The notes under the pieces were generated by a model, which was given only the letters and a program-made list of their open reading frames with translations, was not told where the DNA came from and searched no databases. Positions 54,912 through 64,000 of a DNA stretch of 64,000 nt are shown here, piece after piece; within the stretch, counting starts at the first letter, position 1, and each line of letters starts with the position of its first letter. This DNA is from Gigaspora margarita (Eukaryota > Glomeromycota > Glomeromycetes > Diversisporales > Gigasporaceae). A program made the translations under genes and the position numbers. The stretch lies in assembly GCA_009809945.1 (NCBI GenBank), contig WTPW01000774.1, forward strand, positions 101,380 to 165,379, in the 5' to 3' direction.

Positions 54912-57900
54912 TCACAGTAGCCGCTTCATTTGAAAAAAAAAAAAAAAAAAAAAAAAAACTAGATCTGACAGCGGTTCCTTTCCCCACTTATAGGAGGTGT
55001 ATATACACCAAAGCTCATATATAACGATTGTATTCATCCATATTATGGCCTCCATATCCCTTCTTTCTATGTTGGTCATAGGTGTGAAGACTTCTTCGAT
55101 TTTTGAGGGTTGTTGTATCCCTTCTAGCCAAATGAACTTGTAGGCCACAAGCTATATTTCTTTGCCTATTCCGCACTCTACCGCAAAATGCTCAATGCTT
55201 TGTCTTCTCCCAGGCACCATGAACAGTCTCCAGTTTCGTTTTTACTTATATGTCTAATTCTGTATCCAAGGGGTAGAGATTTGTGGTATAACCTCCACAT
55301 TATATCTTTTTTATTATTAAGCTTCTCCTTTTGATGAAGCCAAATTTTCTTTTCCCCGGACAATTCTGCCTCATTATTGCGAATCGTGATCGCATCTCTC
55401 AAAAGATTCACTACCCTTTTAACTGTAATTTGCGCCCCGTCCATTGTCCTATTTGAATCATCGAGTTTTCCCATGGCCAGTTTGAGTTTGCAAAGATAGT
55501 GCCAGTCGCCTTCCTCCAAGCTTTTAGATAGGGCTTCCATTTGTCCAGCCATGTTTTCAGTTTTATGGGATTCTCTTTTAATGCAGTGACCACTTCGATG
55601 TTCCTTTTATTTCTTAATAGACGGGTTATAGTATCTCTCTGAAATAAAGACCACAAGGTATTGCCAGTCATGAGTCTTTTCCAGACAGTCACTAACCGCA
55701 CATCTAACAGATTGTTTATTATAGGGGCTTGAAGCCCGAAGTTATCATAAGCCTTTTGAAAAGTGGAGTACTTTGGTAGCAGCTTAGATTTTCGCTTAAT
55801 CCAATAGGCGATGTTGTCGTTGATTTCTAAGATCTGTTTTTTTTTATTTTAACCCTAGAGCTATGCTAGGGGCGCTGTTGATGCTTCTTTTATTAAGGTC
55901 AATTTTTGGTCATGGGATCTCTATACACGAGTCCCTACATTTTTGTACATATTTGTAACGATCTACATCTATGCATCTATTACTATTTTTACCGTGGCTA
56001 ACCGGCACTAAGCCTTTCTAATTTTTTTATTGTTTTTACTGTGGCTAATCGGTACTAAGCCATCCTATTTTATTCAACCAGAGTCATCCGGCGGTGTCAT
56101 CGGCATCCGACCCATTTTGAACCTTCTAGAACTTTTTCGTCCCCGAGGCAAGAAACAGATCAGAACGAATCCTCGTTAGGGCAGACTACTCCATGCTCCG
56201 TCCAATTCAACCTGGAGCGGTTATCCTTCCGTTTCGGATAATTCCGGTCGATCATTAAACAAAGAACAGGTCAACTGCAAACCCAACGTGGCTGTGCCGT
56301 CCAAACGTGGTCCTGGCATCCTAATTCAAGTCGTCCTTCACATGATCGTGTGTAGTTATTTCACCGTTCGTAAGACTTGAACTGGCAACCTTGCGCTTGA
56401 AGCGGTTAGTGTCCTGGGAGCGCATCCACTACGCTATTGACCCACAGGACTCTAAGATCTGTTTTCTATTAGGTGGACATATATACGAGGCATACCAAAT
56501 CTGAGATAGGGTTAATGAGTTTGCCACCAGGATTTTCACTCTCAGAGAGAGGTTTTTGCCGCTGTACTGTTCTATTAATTTCTTAATCTTGGTTATATAT
56601 CCTGGCCAGAAGTTTTTGGGAGCGAGGCCTCTGTAATTTTATTAAAGCTCTCTTTATTTTCTAACTCGACTCTTTCCGCTGTCTGTGTCAGAGGTAACAG
56701 CTTTGTTTTCCTTTTATTTATTTTAGCATTGGAGGCGCTTTCATAAATTTTTAATTTTTTGTAGTTCCTCCCAGTCTGAACTAGACCCAATTTCTGCTGA
56801 GAGATCATCAGCATATGCTGCTGCCTTGAAGAAGAAATTACCAAGGGGTATACCTCTAATATTTTTTTCAATTCGTCTTAACAGGGGTTCAAATGCAATA
56901 ATATATAGTAGTGGTGAGAGAGGGTCTCCTTGGCACACTCCTCTTTCTACTCTGAATGGTTTCGAGATGCCATCTTTGCCAAGAATATGAGCTTCTTGGT
57001 TAGTGAAGAGATTGTTTATTATCCTGATAAAGCCTTTTCCGAACTTCATTTGCCTTAATACCGCCTCCAGATAGGTATGGTTAACGCTATCGAAGGCTTT
57101 CGCCTGGTCAATTAGGACTAGCCAGCCTAGGTCTGTGGCATTTCTTTTATTTCTGAAGGTTGTGATAATATCTAAAACTGCGTCGGTGATTTGTCTTCCT
57201 TTAATAAAGCTTTGTTGGCCATTAGTTATGAGTTTTTCGCAAATACCGTTAAGCCTGTCTGCCAATATTTTCATAAATATCTTGACGTCGCTGTTGACCA
57301 ACGATATCGGTCTCTAGCTGCTGAGCTCTTCCAAATTTTCCTCTTTTTTTGGTATTAAAACCAGAATGTTCTTGTGCTATATATTGGCATTACTCCTGTT
57401 CTCATGACCCTGTTGAATACTATTTTCAGGACTGGAGTGACCTTGTCTATTAGCAATCTATAGAACTCATGTGTCAGGCCGTCCGTGCCTGGGGATTTAT
57501 TGTATGCGAGTGACCGAATTGTCTTCTTCACTAATCTCTTTCTCTAGGTTTGTGTTCTCTTCCTGTTAAATGTGAGGTAGGTCTTTGGTGATATCTGAAA
57601 TTGCATTATCATCAGGGGTCTCTGTTTTGTATAAGGCTTCATAGAAGGTTTTTATATAATGTAGCGGTTCTTGTCTTAATTCTGAATCCCCCAGGATTTT
57701 AATCCTATCCTGACAGCTTGACATTGTTCTAGTTTTGAATCTGGCATAGAAGTATTTAGTTGAACGTTCACCTTTTTCTATCCAACGGGCTTTTGATTTT
57801 CTGCACCATGTTTCGGAAAGCTGTCCTAATTCATCTTTTAGTGCCGTTTGTATCTTTTCTATCTTTTGAGCTATAAGGCTACTAACATCCTGTCTAGCCA

Positions 57901-58808
57901 CACTTTTTTTGAGTCTCAGAAGTTTCTTGTTCAATTGAGCGATTTTCTCTTCTGTGGCTTTTGGCTTCTTGAACACTCTTATTATGGATTGAATCCTTAG
58001 CCTACACAAATCCCAATCATTTGGGGCTTCTTTATCTGTTAATTCTTCCGTTTCTCTTTTGCCAATTTATCATTGCACAAACATCACTCGTCAAATCTCC
58101 AAAGAGGCATTGGATTCGTGTGGTTTGGCTGAACAGAGTGTGCATTCTAAGAGCATATGGTCAGAGTTCCACATTTGCTTGATCAAATGGCTATATTCCG
58201 CTTCTATGAAGATGTAATCTATGCACGTGGCCATGCTTCTCCCCATCTGTGTATTTTGGAAGTAAGTAAGGAAAGGAGACTCTCCCGCAACTTCAGAGGC
58301 GTCTATGAAGCCTTTAGTCAGCTCTAGCAATTGTTTACAAGATGGGTCTTGTTGATATGCTGATTGACTTATTCGATTTGATTCCGGGTTTAAGTTGGTA
58401 TTAAAATCCCCTGTTATTATATTAATGGATCCTCTTTTTATTGATGGCTCCCATCTTTCAAAGAATTTTGTTCTATCTGGCAAGTTAGGGGGAGCGTAGA
58501 TATTGGTAATGTGGAATTCTTGGCCCTTATGTTTGAACTCTGCTTCTATTACTCTCCCTTCCATGGATGTTACTATATTGGTAAATTCAATGTCTTTCTT
58601 TCCTGCGAGGATAGCTCCATATTGAGGGAAACCCCCATTGAAATTTAATTTGTTCAATTGTTTTTTCACTGTTCATGTTAGTTTCCTGTAGTATAATTAT
58701 GTCTAACTTGTATGATTTTAGTAGTGTGATAGTATTTGTTTGTTTGCTTCTGTTATTTAGACCTTTCACGTTTAGTGTTGCTATTTTCAAATTTATATTG
58801 TAAGGCAT
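54912..58808 (-). pseudogene. LINE B2 ORF2: endonuclease and reverse transcriptase, broken
   Basis: The start is at 58808 (MPYNINLKIATLNVKGLNNR). Endonuclease: IIILQETN, frameshift, then 58669-58091 with NIYAPP, IITGDFNTNLNPE, CIDYIFIEAEYS and WNSDHMLLE (SDH intact). The linker is open at 58009-57566. The reverse transcriptase is open at 57301-56741: QQSFIKGRQITDAVLDIITT, LVLIDQAKAFDSVNH, GVCQGDPLSPLLYIIAF, AAAYADDLSAEIG. SINE-18 cuts the thumb region. The C-terminal blocks at 55701-54912 hold GYRIRHI and CSWCLGED. An A-run of about 25 bp at 54933-54958 disrupts the end. Confidence 0.85.
55841..56450 (-). mobile_element. SINE-18 (head A, tail I), young copy
   Basis: The perfect duplication tctaagatctgtttt is at 55826-55840 and 56451-56465, inside ORF2 of LINE B2. 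It differs from SINE-1 at only about a dozen positions over 610 bp by eye. Its presence shows LINE B2 was already in place when this SINE family was active. Confidence 0.93.
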
Positions 58809-59360
58809 ATTACGTGATAGGTTTGGTGGCCCAGCTAATGCTTGGAATTGGTCCCTTCCCCTTTATTGGTGTAAGGGGCTGGTCTTGAGTTTTCCTTTTT
58901 ATCCATCTTACTGTTGGTTGACTTCCTTTTTTTGTTATTGGCACGTTTCACTAATGTGAAGGAGACGTTCTCTTCTACCTCATTTTTTGGGGAGATTATG
59001 CCTGACGATATGTTTGGAAATGTTGTCTCGCTTATAGTCATAGGGTCTGCAGCAGGTCTCTCGTCGTTATGCCGATAGTTCATCTACAGGGCCCGTGATT
59101 GGGTTTTGAGGTGTGACAGGTGTGTCTGCATTGCTTATCATTTCTGTGGGTTTAACGCTAGATCCATCTATTTGCATATCATTGCCATTTTCTGCGATCT
59201 CATTCAGTTCTGATTGGATTTTAGTGGTTTCTGAGTCTGTCATGTGATCATCTAGAGGAGTGGGGTCCTCCTGCCCCTCATTTTCTATAGATGTTCCAAG
59301 GGAATGCGCGTTCCATTCCCTGTGCGCTCTTTCTCTAGCTTCAATTGAAGACTTAAGTTG

Positions 59361-60466
59361 TTAACAGTCTTTCTTAATATGGCCTTCTTCTTCGCAGAAG
59401 TAACATACTTTAGGCGCTGATCTCCATTCTGTGGTAACTTTGTTGTCCCATATATGCATAAATCTAGGGATTCTTTCTTCTAGGGATGAATCGTCGGTTG
59501 TGTCAAAAACCACAATCCATTGGTCGAAGAGGTATGGCGTGCTCTCAATCAAAAGCAGTTTAATTGAGGACACATTTCCTATATCCGTGAATGCATCTAG
59601 CAATGCTTCTGAAATTTTGTTCTTATCTCCTAGCAGAATATTTCTACATTTTATTGAGAAATATGATTTTCTAGCATCTGTGGGAATATAACCAAAATAG
59701 GTTCTCCCCTTGATCATTAAACCTTTTGCGGCATATTTTTGTAGCGTAGCTTTATCCTTGAATATAATTTCTATGTGTGATCTTTTGCCCCTATTAAAAT
59801 GTTGCTTGGCGACGTTAATATCGTAACCTGCTGTCTTGAATAAATCTTCCATGATTTCATTAAATGAACATTGTATGCTGCTAGTTGCTATGATTAGTGT
59901 GTTGTCATTTTTGGTTTTGAGCATGTTAGTTTGGGAAATAACGAGGACCATGATTTTTTTGACGTTGTTTGATGTTCATTTTCCAGCCTGTAATCTGTCT
60001 GAGTATGTTTGTTTTCACTTTGTTTTGTGTCCTTTTCTAGATTTTTATATTTAGAGGAGGCTGCAGTTATGCATCCTTCTATAAAGTCCAGGTCTTCAAT
60101 AAAGTCCTCGCTATCTAAAATATTGTCTACTTTAATCTCATTTGTAGCGTTGCTGCTCTNTGCATCTATTACTTGTGTATTTTTTGTTTCGGGGTTACTC
60201 TCTATATGTTCTGACTGTTTTATATTTGTTGTATTCGTGATATCGCTAAGTGTAGTGATTTCTTTATTGACCTGTTCATCCCATTTGAGTGGTGGTTCCA
60301 CAATTTTATTTTCCTGTTCACGCGTCTGTTTATCTTTGTTTTCTTTGTTTTCCTGTTCATGCGTCTGTTTTTCTTTGTTTTCTTTGTTTTTGGAGTCGTC
60401 ATCTTGTTTTTTTTGTGTTTCATATTTTGCGGGTTTTCTGAGAATACAGATTCTTTGAGTTTTCAT
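59361..60466 (-). pseudogene. LINE B2 ORF1, one frameshift in the core
   Basis: The start is at 60466 (MKTQRICILRKPAKYETQKK). The first block (190 codons) has a Lys/Glu-rich repeat (ENKENKDKQTREQ) likely to be coiled or disordered, ending at KKSWSSLFPKL. After a frameshift near 59940 the second block (59951-59361) carries KNDNTLIIATSSIQCSFNEI, RGKRSHIEIIFKDK, YFGYIPTDARKS, DQWIVVFDTTDD and a perfect CYFCEEEGHIKKDC knuckle. A tail block continues to 58835 after a stop. Confidence 0.82.
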
Positions 60467-60717
60467 TTTCTGATTAACTGGGGCCAGGCCCTTCTACCTT
60501 TATTTTCTGTGTCCTTCTTCTTCTTGTGTTGTGAAGTTATTTCGTATTATTGAATTTACTTCCTCTGCCTACTGTGTCCTGGAGAGAGAGTGTAAATTTA
60601 TTGAATTGAATTAGCTGCATTATATATATTCAATACAATATTTGAATTGTTATTTTACATTAGCTTATATCTAGCCAGTTTACTGAATACATAGTATAGA
60701 TCAAAGACTATAAATTT

Positions 60718-62100
60718 TTTTTCAAAAACACATCTAAGCATGCTTTATTTTATTCATTTATTTACAAAATAGTATTTACAAAATTATATAGGGGATTTTA
60801 AAAAGTCTATAATGTTTTTGCCCCACTGGGCTTTCCTTGACCCTTTGTATAACAATTTGATTTCAAATTTTAGTTTGTGTTCCATTACCTTCACCATTGT
60901 TATTTGCGGAATAATGTTATCAACCCATTTGGCTTGCGTGTACTAGCACCAGATTTCATAAATGCAAGTAATATGTAGCCAAATTGCAGCTTTATGTTTC
61001 TTGTTGTTCACAATATTTGTTGCTTGAAATATATTATCAAATGTTTGAGAGATCGTGATCTTGTTAGACCTCTTGAAAGATTTGTATGCTATTTTCCAAA
61101 TGACCTTACTCAGCGGGTATTTCAGAATGCAATGTTCTAGCAGGACAGTTGTGATGACCATCAGGATCAATGTATAAGTCACCAGAAAGTATCCTTTTTC
61201 TTGTTAGGCTCCATTTGGAATTTATCCATTTGAACTTTAGCAGGCCTGGTTTGAATTATTCTGGGGGTTTACTGTTTTATATAGGCTTTTAAGTGCTTTC
61301 TGAACTAAGTAATATTGACTCTCAAGTTCACCTATTTTGATATTAGATGGACCCCAGGGCCAGGTTCTAGCTACTTCAATTTTCCCTTTGAACCTTATCT
61401 AGGTGGTTAGGTGTGGCCTCCATTAATCAGACCATCTCCTGATTTTGCAGGAATTCTGTGATAATGCTTCTCTAATTGTGGGATTTCTTTTAGTTAGAAT
61501 CATTGTCACAACTGATTTTCTTTCTGATATTGCCCAAAGTGCACTACCAGAGAGAAGTTTGAGCTAAACAGATATAAGCCTGGCATCTAGCATGTTCTTA
61601 AGAATTGGAGCTGATAATCCTCCTTTTCATAACTAAGCTGGAAGGTTGAATATTGCAGAAGCATGTGTGAATTGTTTTTGATCTATTTGATTATAAGCAT
61701 GTCAATTTGTTTGAGTTGTTTTCTTGTAGGTGGAAGTAGATACACCAGGTACCAGATCTTGAAATTAGGAGTGTTTTGGTTGCAAGAATCTTCCCTTTAA
61801 AGGAAAGATTTCTTTTAGACAGTTCCTCAATTTGTTTTTGATTTTTTTTGTCATTTCACTCCAAAGAGTTTTACTAAGATTGCCTTTGTTGTCAACATTA
61901 TAACCAAGAATTGTAAAGTATTCCTGATCATTAGTTGAGACCTTAAATTTGTGTTGTTCTGGGAGTTTGACTCTGCTAGCTGGCATGATTTGTTTTGTTG
62001 ATAACTGCATTTGAAGCCCTTTCATAGTTATTAAGGGTTTCAAGAAGCAATGTCTAGTCTGAGAGAGAGTCAATTCTGATTGATAGATCATCTGCTCTTT
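60718..62100 (-). mobile_element. LINE A5, 5'-truncated, with ORF2 C terminus
   Basis: The 3' end at 60718 (cttagatgtgtttttgaaaa) and the body match LINE A4's 3' part. It runs from the ADDLSI scrap of the reverse-transcriptase active site (62090) through thumb and C-terminal regions. The open block 62133-61765 includes YFTILGYNVDNKGNLSKTLW. Several stops and small deletions are present. 5' truncation is the usual outcome of incomplete reverse transcription. Confidence 0.75.
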
Positions 62101-62189
62101 ATTTAGTACTAAAATGTTATTACATGTTTCCATCTACATTAAATTTTAATGCACTATATATTTGTTTTATTTTAGAAGATTTCTCTCTA

Positions 62190-62610
62190 ATGTTGAATTG
62201 TAACTGTTAAAGTTCCTTTTTGAGCTGGAACTCTGCTTGCCCACTTCATTTTTGCGAACAGGCACCATATTGTTTAGATTACCTGAATATGAAGCCATTG
62301 GGCTGCTTTTTGGTCCAATTTATTTTTTATATTACTTGCTTTGAGTGCTTCTTGTACAGTGGATAGAGGGCTAATTCTTGCCAAAATATGCATTAGATTG
62401 TAGGCTGTTCACCATATTTCCTTACTCACGTCACATTCTATCATGAAATGCTCTCTGGTTTGCCTAGCTTCAGCACACCATATACAGTTGCCATTGTTTC
62501 CTGGGTCTAGGTAGCTTGTTTGGTATCCAAGTGGTAGAGCACTGTAGTACAACTACCAACAAGTGTCTAGCCTTTTAGTGATGTGTTTTTTTACCTTTAG
62601 GCAACCAAAA
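62190..62610 (-). mobile_element. LINE F scrap: ORF2 C terminus with Cys/His motif
   Basis: Read from about 62560 downward, the minus strand gives ALPLGYQTSYLDPGNNGNCI then WCAEARQTREHFMIECDVS, the C-x2-C...H...C motif of LINE ORF2 C termini (CPWCEGE..HFSYECHVS in LINE C). The sequence differs from A, B and C, so it is another lineage. No ends are visible. Confidence 0.65.
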
Positions 62611-62689
62611 TTGTCTGATGGGTAATTGCCCGTATTTATACTTGCCACCCAAATTCAAATCTATAAATCCCCAATTCCAAATCCCAAAT

Positions 62690-62810
62690 TCCACTATCAA
62701 AATCCCAAAGTCAAATTAGGTACAAATCCCAAATTAGATACAAATCCCAAATTAGCTACAAATTCCAAATTAGATACAAATCCCAAATTAGATACAAAAT
62801 TCAAATATTG
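62690..62810. repeat. Short tandem repeat, ~18-bp unit caaatcccaaattagata
   Basis: Five to six imperfect units. They are the reason for the frame at 62626-62856 (NPKLDTNPKLAT...), which I do not regard as a gene. Confidence 0.75.
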
Positions 62811-62814
62811 GGTT

Positions 62815-63059
62815 GAAAAAAATTACATATTTGCTATTTTTAGACCAAATATGTAGTGTAACGTGCTTGTGTTACACAAGCCCCTTGGTGTGCATATAAT
62901 AAATATACTTTATAAATTTTATTAAATTTGAATAACAAGTTATAGAGAAATTAAGCTTCAAAGTTATTCAATTCAATTTAAAAAATTTGTCAAAAATAGT
63001 ATAGTTTAATTTAAAATCTATATACTTAGCTAAGTTTCAAAATTATAAAATAAAAACAA
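62815..63059. other. AT-rich interval, no feature seen
   Basis: It contains a small palindrome, cttgtgttacacaag (62868-62882). Nothing else is supported. Confidence 0.4.
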
Positions 63060-63650
63060 AATCATAAATTCTATTAAATAATATGTTTTAAATAAAAAAA
63101 AGTTTAATTGCTGACCTGGATAAGATTGGCAGAATTTTTATATTAAAAATTGGGATAAAATTCCTATGATATTAATTATATGCTAAAATCTGAGCGGAGT
63201 CAAATGAAAACTATTTTTTTATTAAGTTAATGACACATGTTGATTAATTGAAAGTTGTAGAGCTCGTCGAGACGCATCTAACGGTGGTTAGATCATCCAA
63301 ATCGGCCTAGTAGATCGCGAGAAATTATTAAAAAACAATTGGCCGATTATGTAAAATCTCTATGAAACAGCCAATCGTTTTTTAATAATTTCTGGTGATA
63401 TACTGGGCCGATTTGGATGAACTAACCACTGTTAGATGCGTCTTGACGAGCTTTACAACTTTCAATTAATCAACTTGTATCGTTAACTTAATAAAAAATA
63501 CCTTTTATTTGACTCCACTCAGATTTTAGCATATAATTAATATCATAGGAATTTTACCCAATTTCTAATATAGAAATTCTGCTAATCTTATCCAGGTCAG
63601 CAATTAAACTTTTTTTATTTAAAAGATATTATTTAATAGAAGAATTAATA
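63060..63650. mobile_element. Large near-perfect palindrome (foldback element)
   Basis: Two arms of about 280 bp, 63060-63340 and 63370-63650, are almost exact reverse complements around an AT-rich spacer of about 25 bp near 63345-63370. Landmarks: ttaattgctgacctggataa (left) pairs with its complement at about 63585. ctaacggtggttagatcatc pairs near 63420, and the inner pair is agaaattattaaaaaac. A likely foldback or MITE. I could not fix the target duplication because the ends fade into A/T runs. Confidence 0.75.
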
Positions 63651-63739
63651 TTTATGTACCCTAGAGGTACATTAAAATTTTTATACCCGCGTTTCTGTGT
63701 AATGTAACAATCACGGGATATATAAACAATGATTATCAT

Positions 63740-64000
63740 TTGATCATTGTTGTTTTTTTTTTGCTAGCTAACCTTTTTGTTTACCTTAGGTGTCACTGGA
63801 ATTGTCAGTTTCATAGTCGCTTTGTATCGTCGTGTAGGTGTCATCACTGTTTAGATGTTCTTGTGATTGTGGATTTTGTCATTTAGGTGGTTCCGCGTGG
63901 TTGTGTAGGTGCCATTGTCATTTGGGTGATTCCATATCGTTGTATAGGTGGTGGAAGTTGATTTTGTCGCTTATGATAGTGACGTATTGTTGCTTTACTG
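63740..64000. repeat. G/T-rich degenerate minisatellite at window end
   Basis: Irregular units like cgttgtataggtgccattg and tttgtcgcttatgat resemble the minisatellite inside the Mutator-like element at 6290-7060, so this may be the left part of a related element continuing past the window. Confidence 0.5.

Larger units (their letters stand above)
54677..60593 (-). mobile_element. LINE B2, full-length with SINE inside
   Basis: The perfect 14-bp duplication aaatttattgaatt is at 54663-54676 and 60594-60607. On its strand: 5' end cactctctctccaggacac at 60593, ORF1 from 60466, ORF2 58808 to about 54900, and a 3' UTR ending gtgcgccactcgcacccagg and cctatcctggttttaaaa (tail II). Without SINE-18 it is about 5.3 kb. 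Confidence 0.92.

Overview
The window looks like a transposon-dense, AT-rich intergenic block of a eukaryotic nuclear genome. I find no host protein gene, no rRNA gene and no CRISPR. The only tRNA-like sequences are promoter heads of SINEs. From memory, the style (non-LTR elements with a CCHC ORF1 and an APE-type endonuclease, tRNA-headed SINEs, and many TIR/foldback elements in AT-rich DNA) suggests an early-diverging fungus such as an arbuscular mycorrhizal glomeromycete. That is a tentative inference; nothing in the window proves it.

Three element classes fill the window. (1) L1/Tx1-like LINEs: about ten copies of at least five lineages, which I call A to F. ORF1 is a nucleic-acid-binding protein with a CCHC knuckle. 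ORF2 carries an APE endonuclease, a reverse transcriptase with a YADD box and a C-terminal Cys/His motif. All copies are broken. The best preserved are C1 (25771-31321, minus), C2 (34333-39729, plus), B2 (54677-60593, minus) and A4 (46240-52215, minus). (2) SINEs: eighteen copies of about 0.5-1 kb with tRNA-like heads carrying A and B boxes, nearly all with visible target-site duplications (TSDs). (3) Non-autonomous DNA elements with terminal inverted repeats: hAT-like (8-bp TSDs), mariner-like (TA), Harbinger-like (TTA) and Mutator-like (9-bp TSDs).

Layout: 1-900 hAT-like GC-rich element; 1.1-4.8 kb LINE A1 with a SINE and a MITE inside; 5.2-8.6 kb a SINE, a Mutator-like element full of minisatellite, and an unusual long SINE; 8.7-12.1 kb LINE A2; 12.2-15.1 kb nested MITE, SINE and hAT elements; 15.4-24.7 kb SINEs with LINEs B1, A3 and E; 24.8-31.6 kb a foldback element opened by a SINE and by full-length LINE C1; 32-40 kb a SINE, a hAT element and LINE C2; 40.3-43.5 kb LINE D; 44-46 kb hAT and SINE; 46.2-52.2 kb LINE A4; 52.5-54.1 kb two SINEs; 54.7-60.6 kb LINE B2; 60.7-62.6 kb LINE ends; 63-63.7 kb a large palindrome.

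The most interesting system is the SINE-LINE relationship. SINE 3' tails come in two kinds. Tail I ends in a GCGCC...GCGCCC stem followed by ggttaaaataaa, and it matches the 3' end of LINE C. Tail II ends in gcgccactc...cctggtttt plus A's, and it matches the 3' end of LINE B2. Two different tRNA-like heads (A and B) occur with both tails. This implies modular SINEs that swap heads and tails and borrow the retrotransposition machinery of two different LINE lineages. Nested insertions with intact TSDs let the order of many events be read directly.
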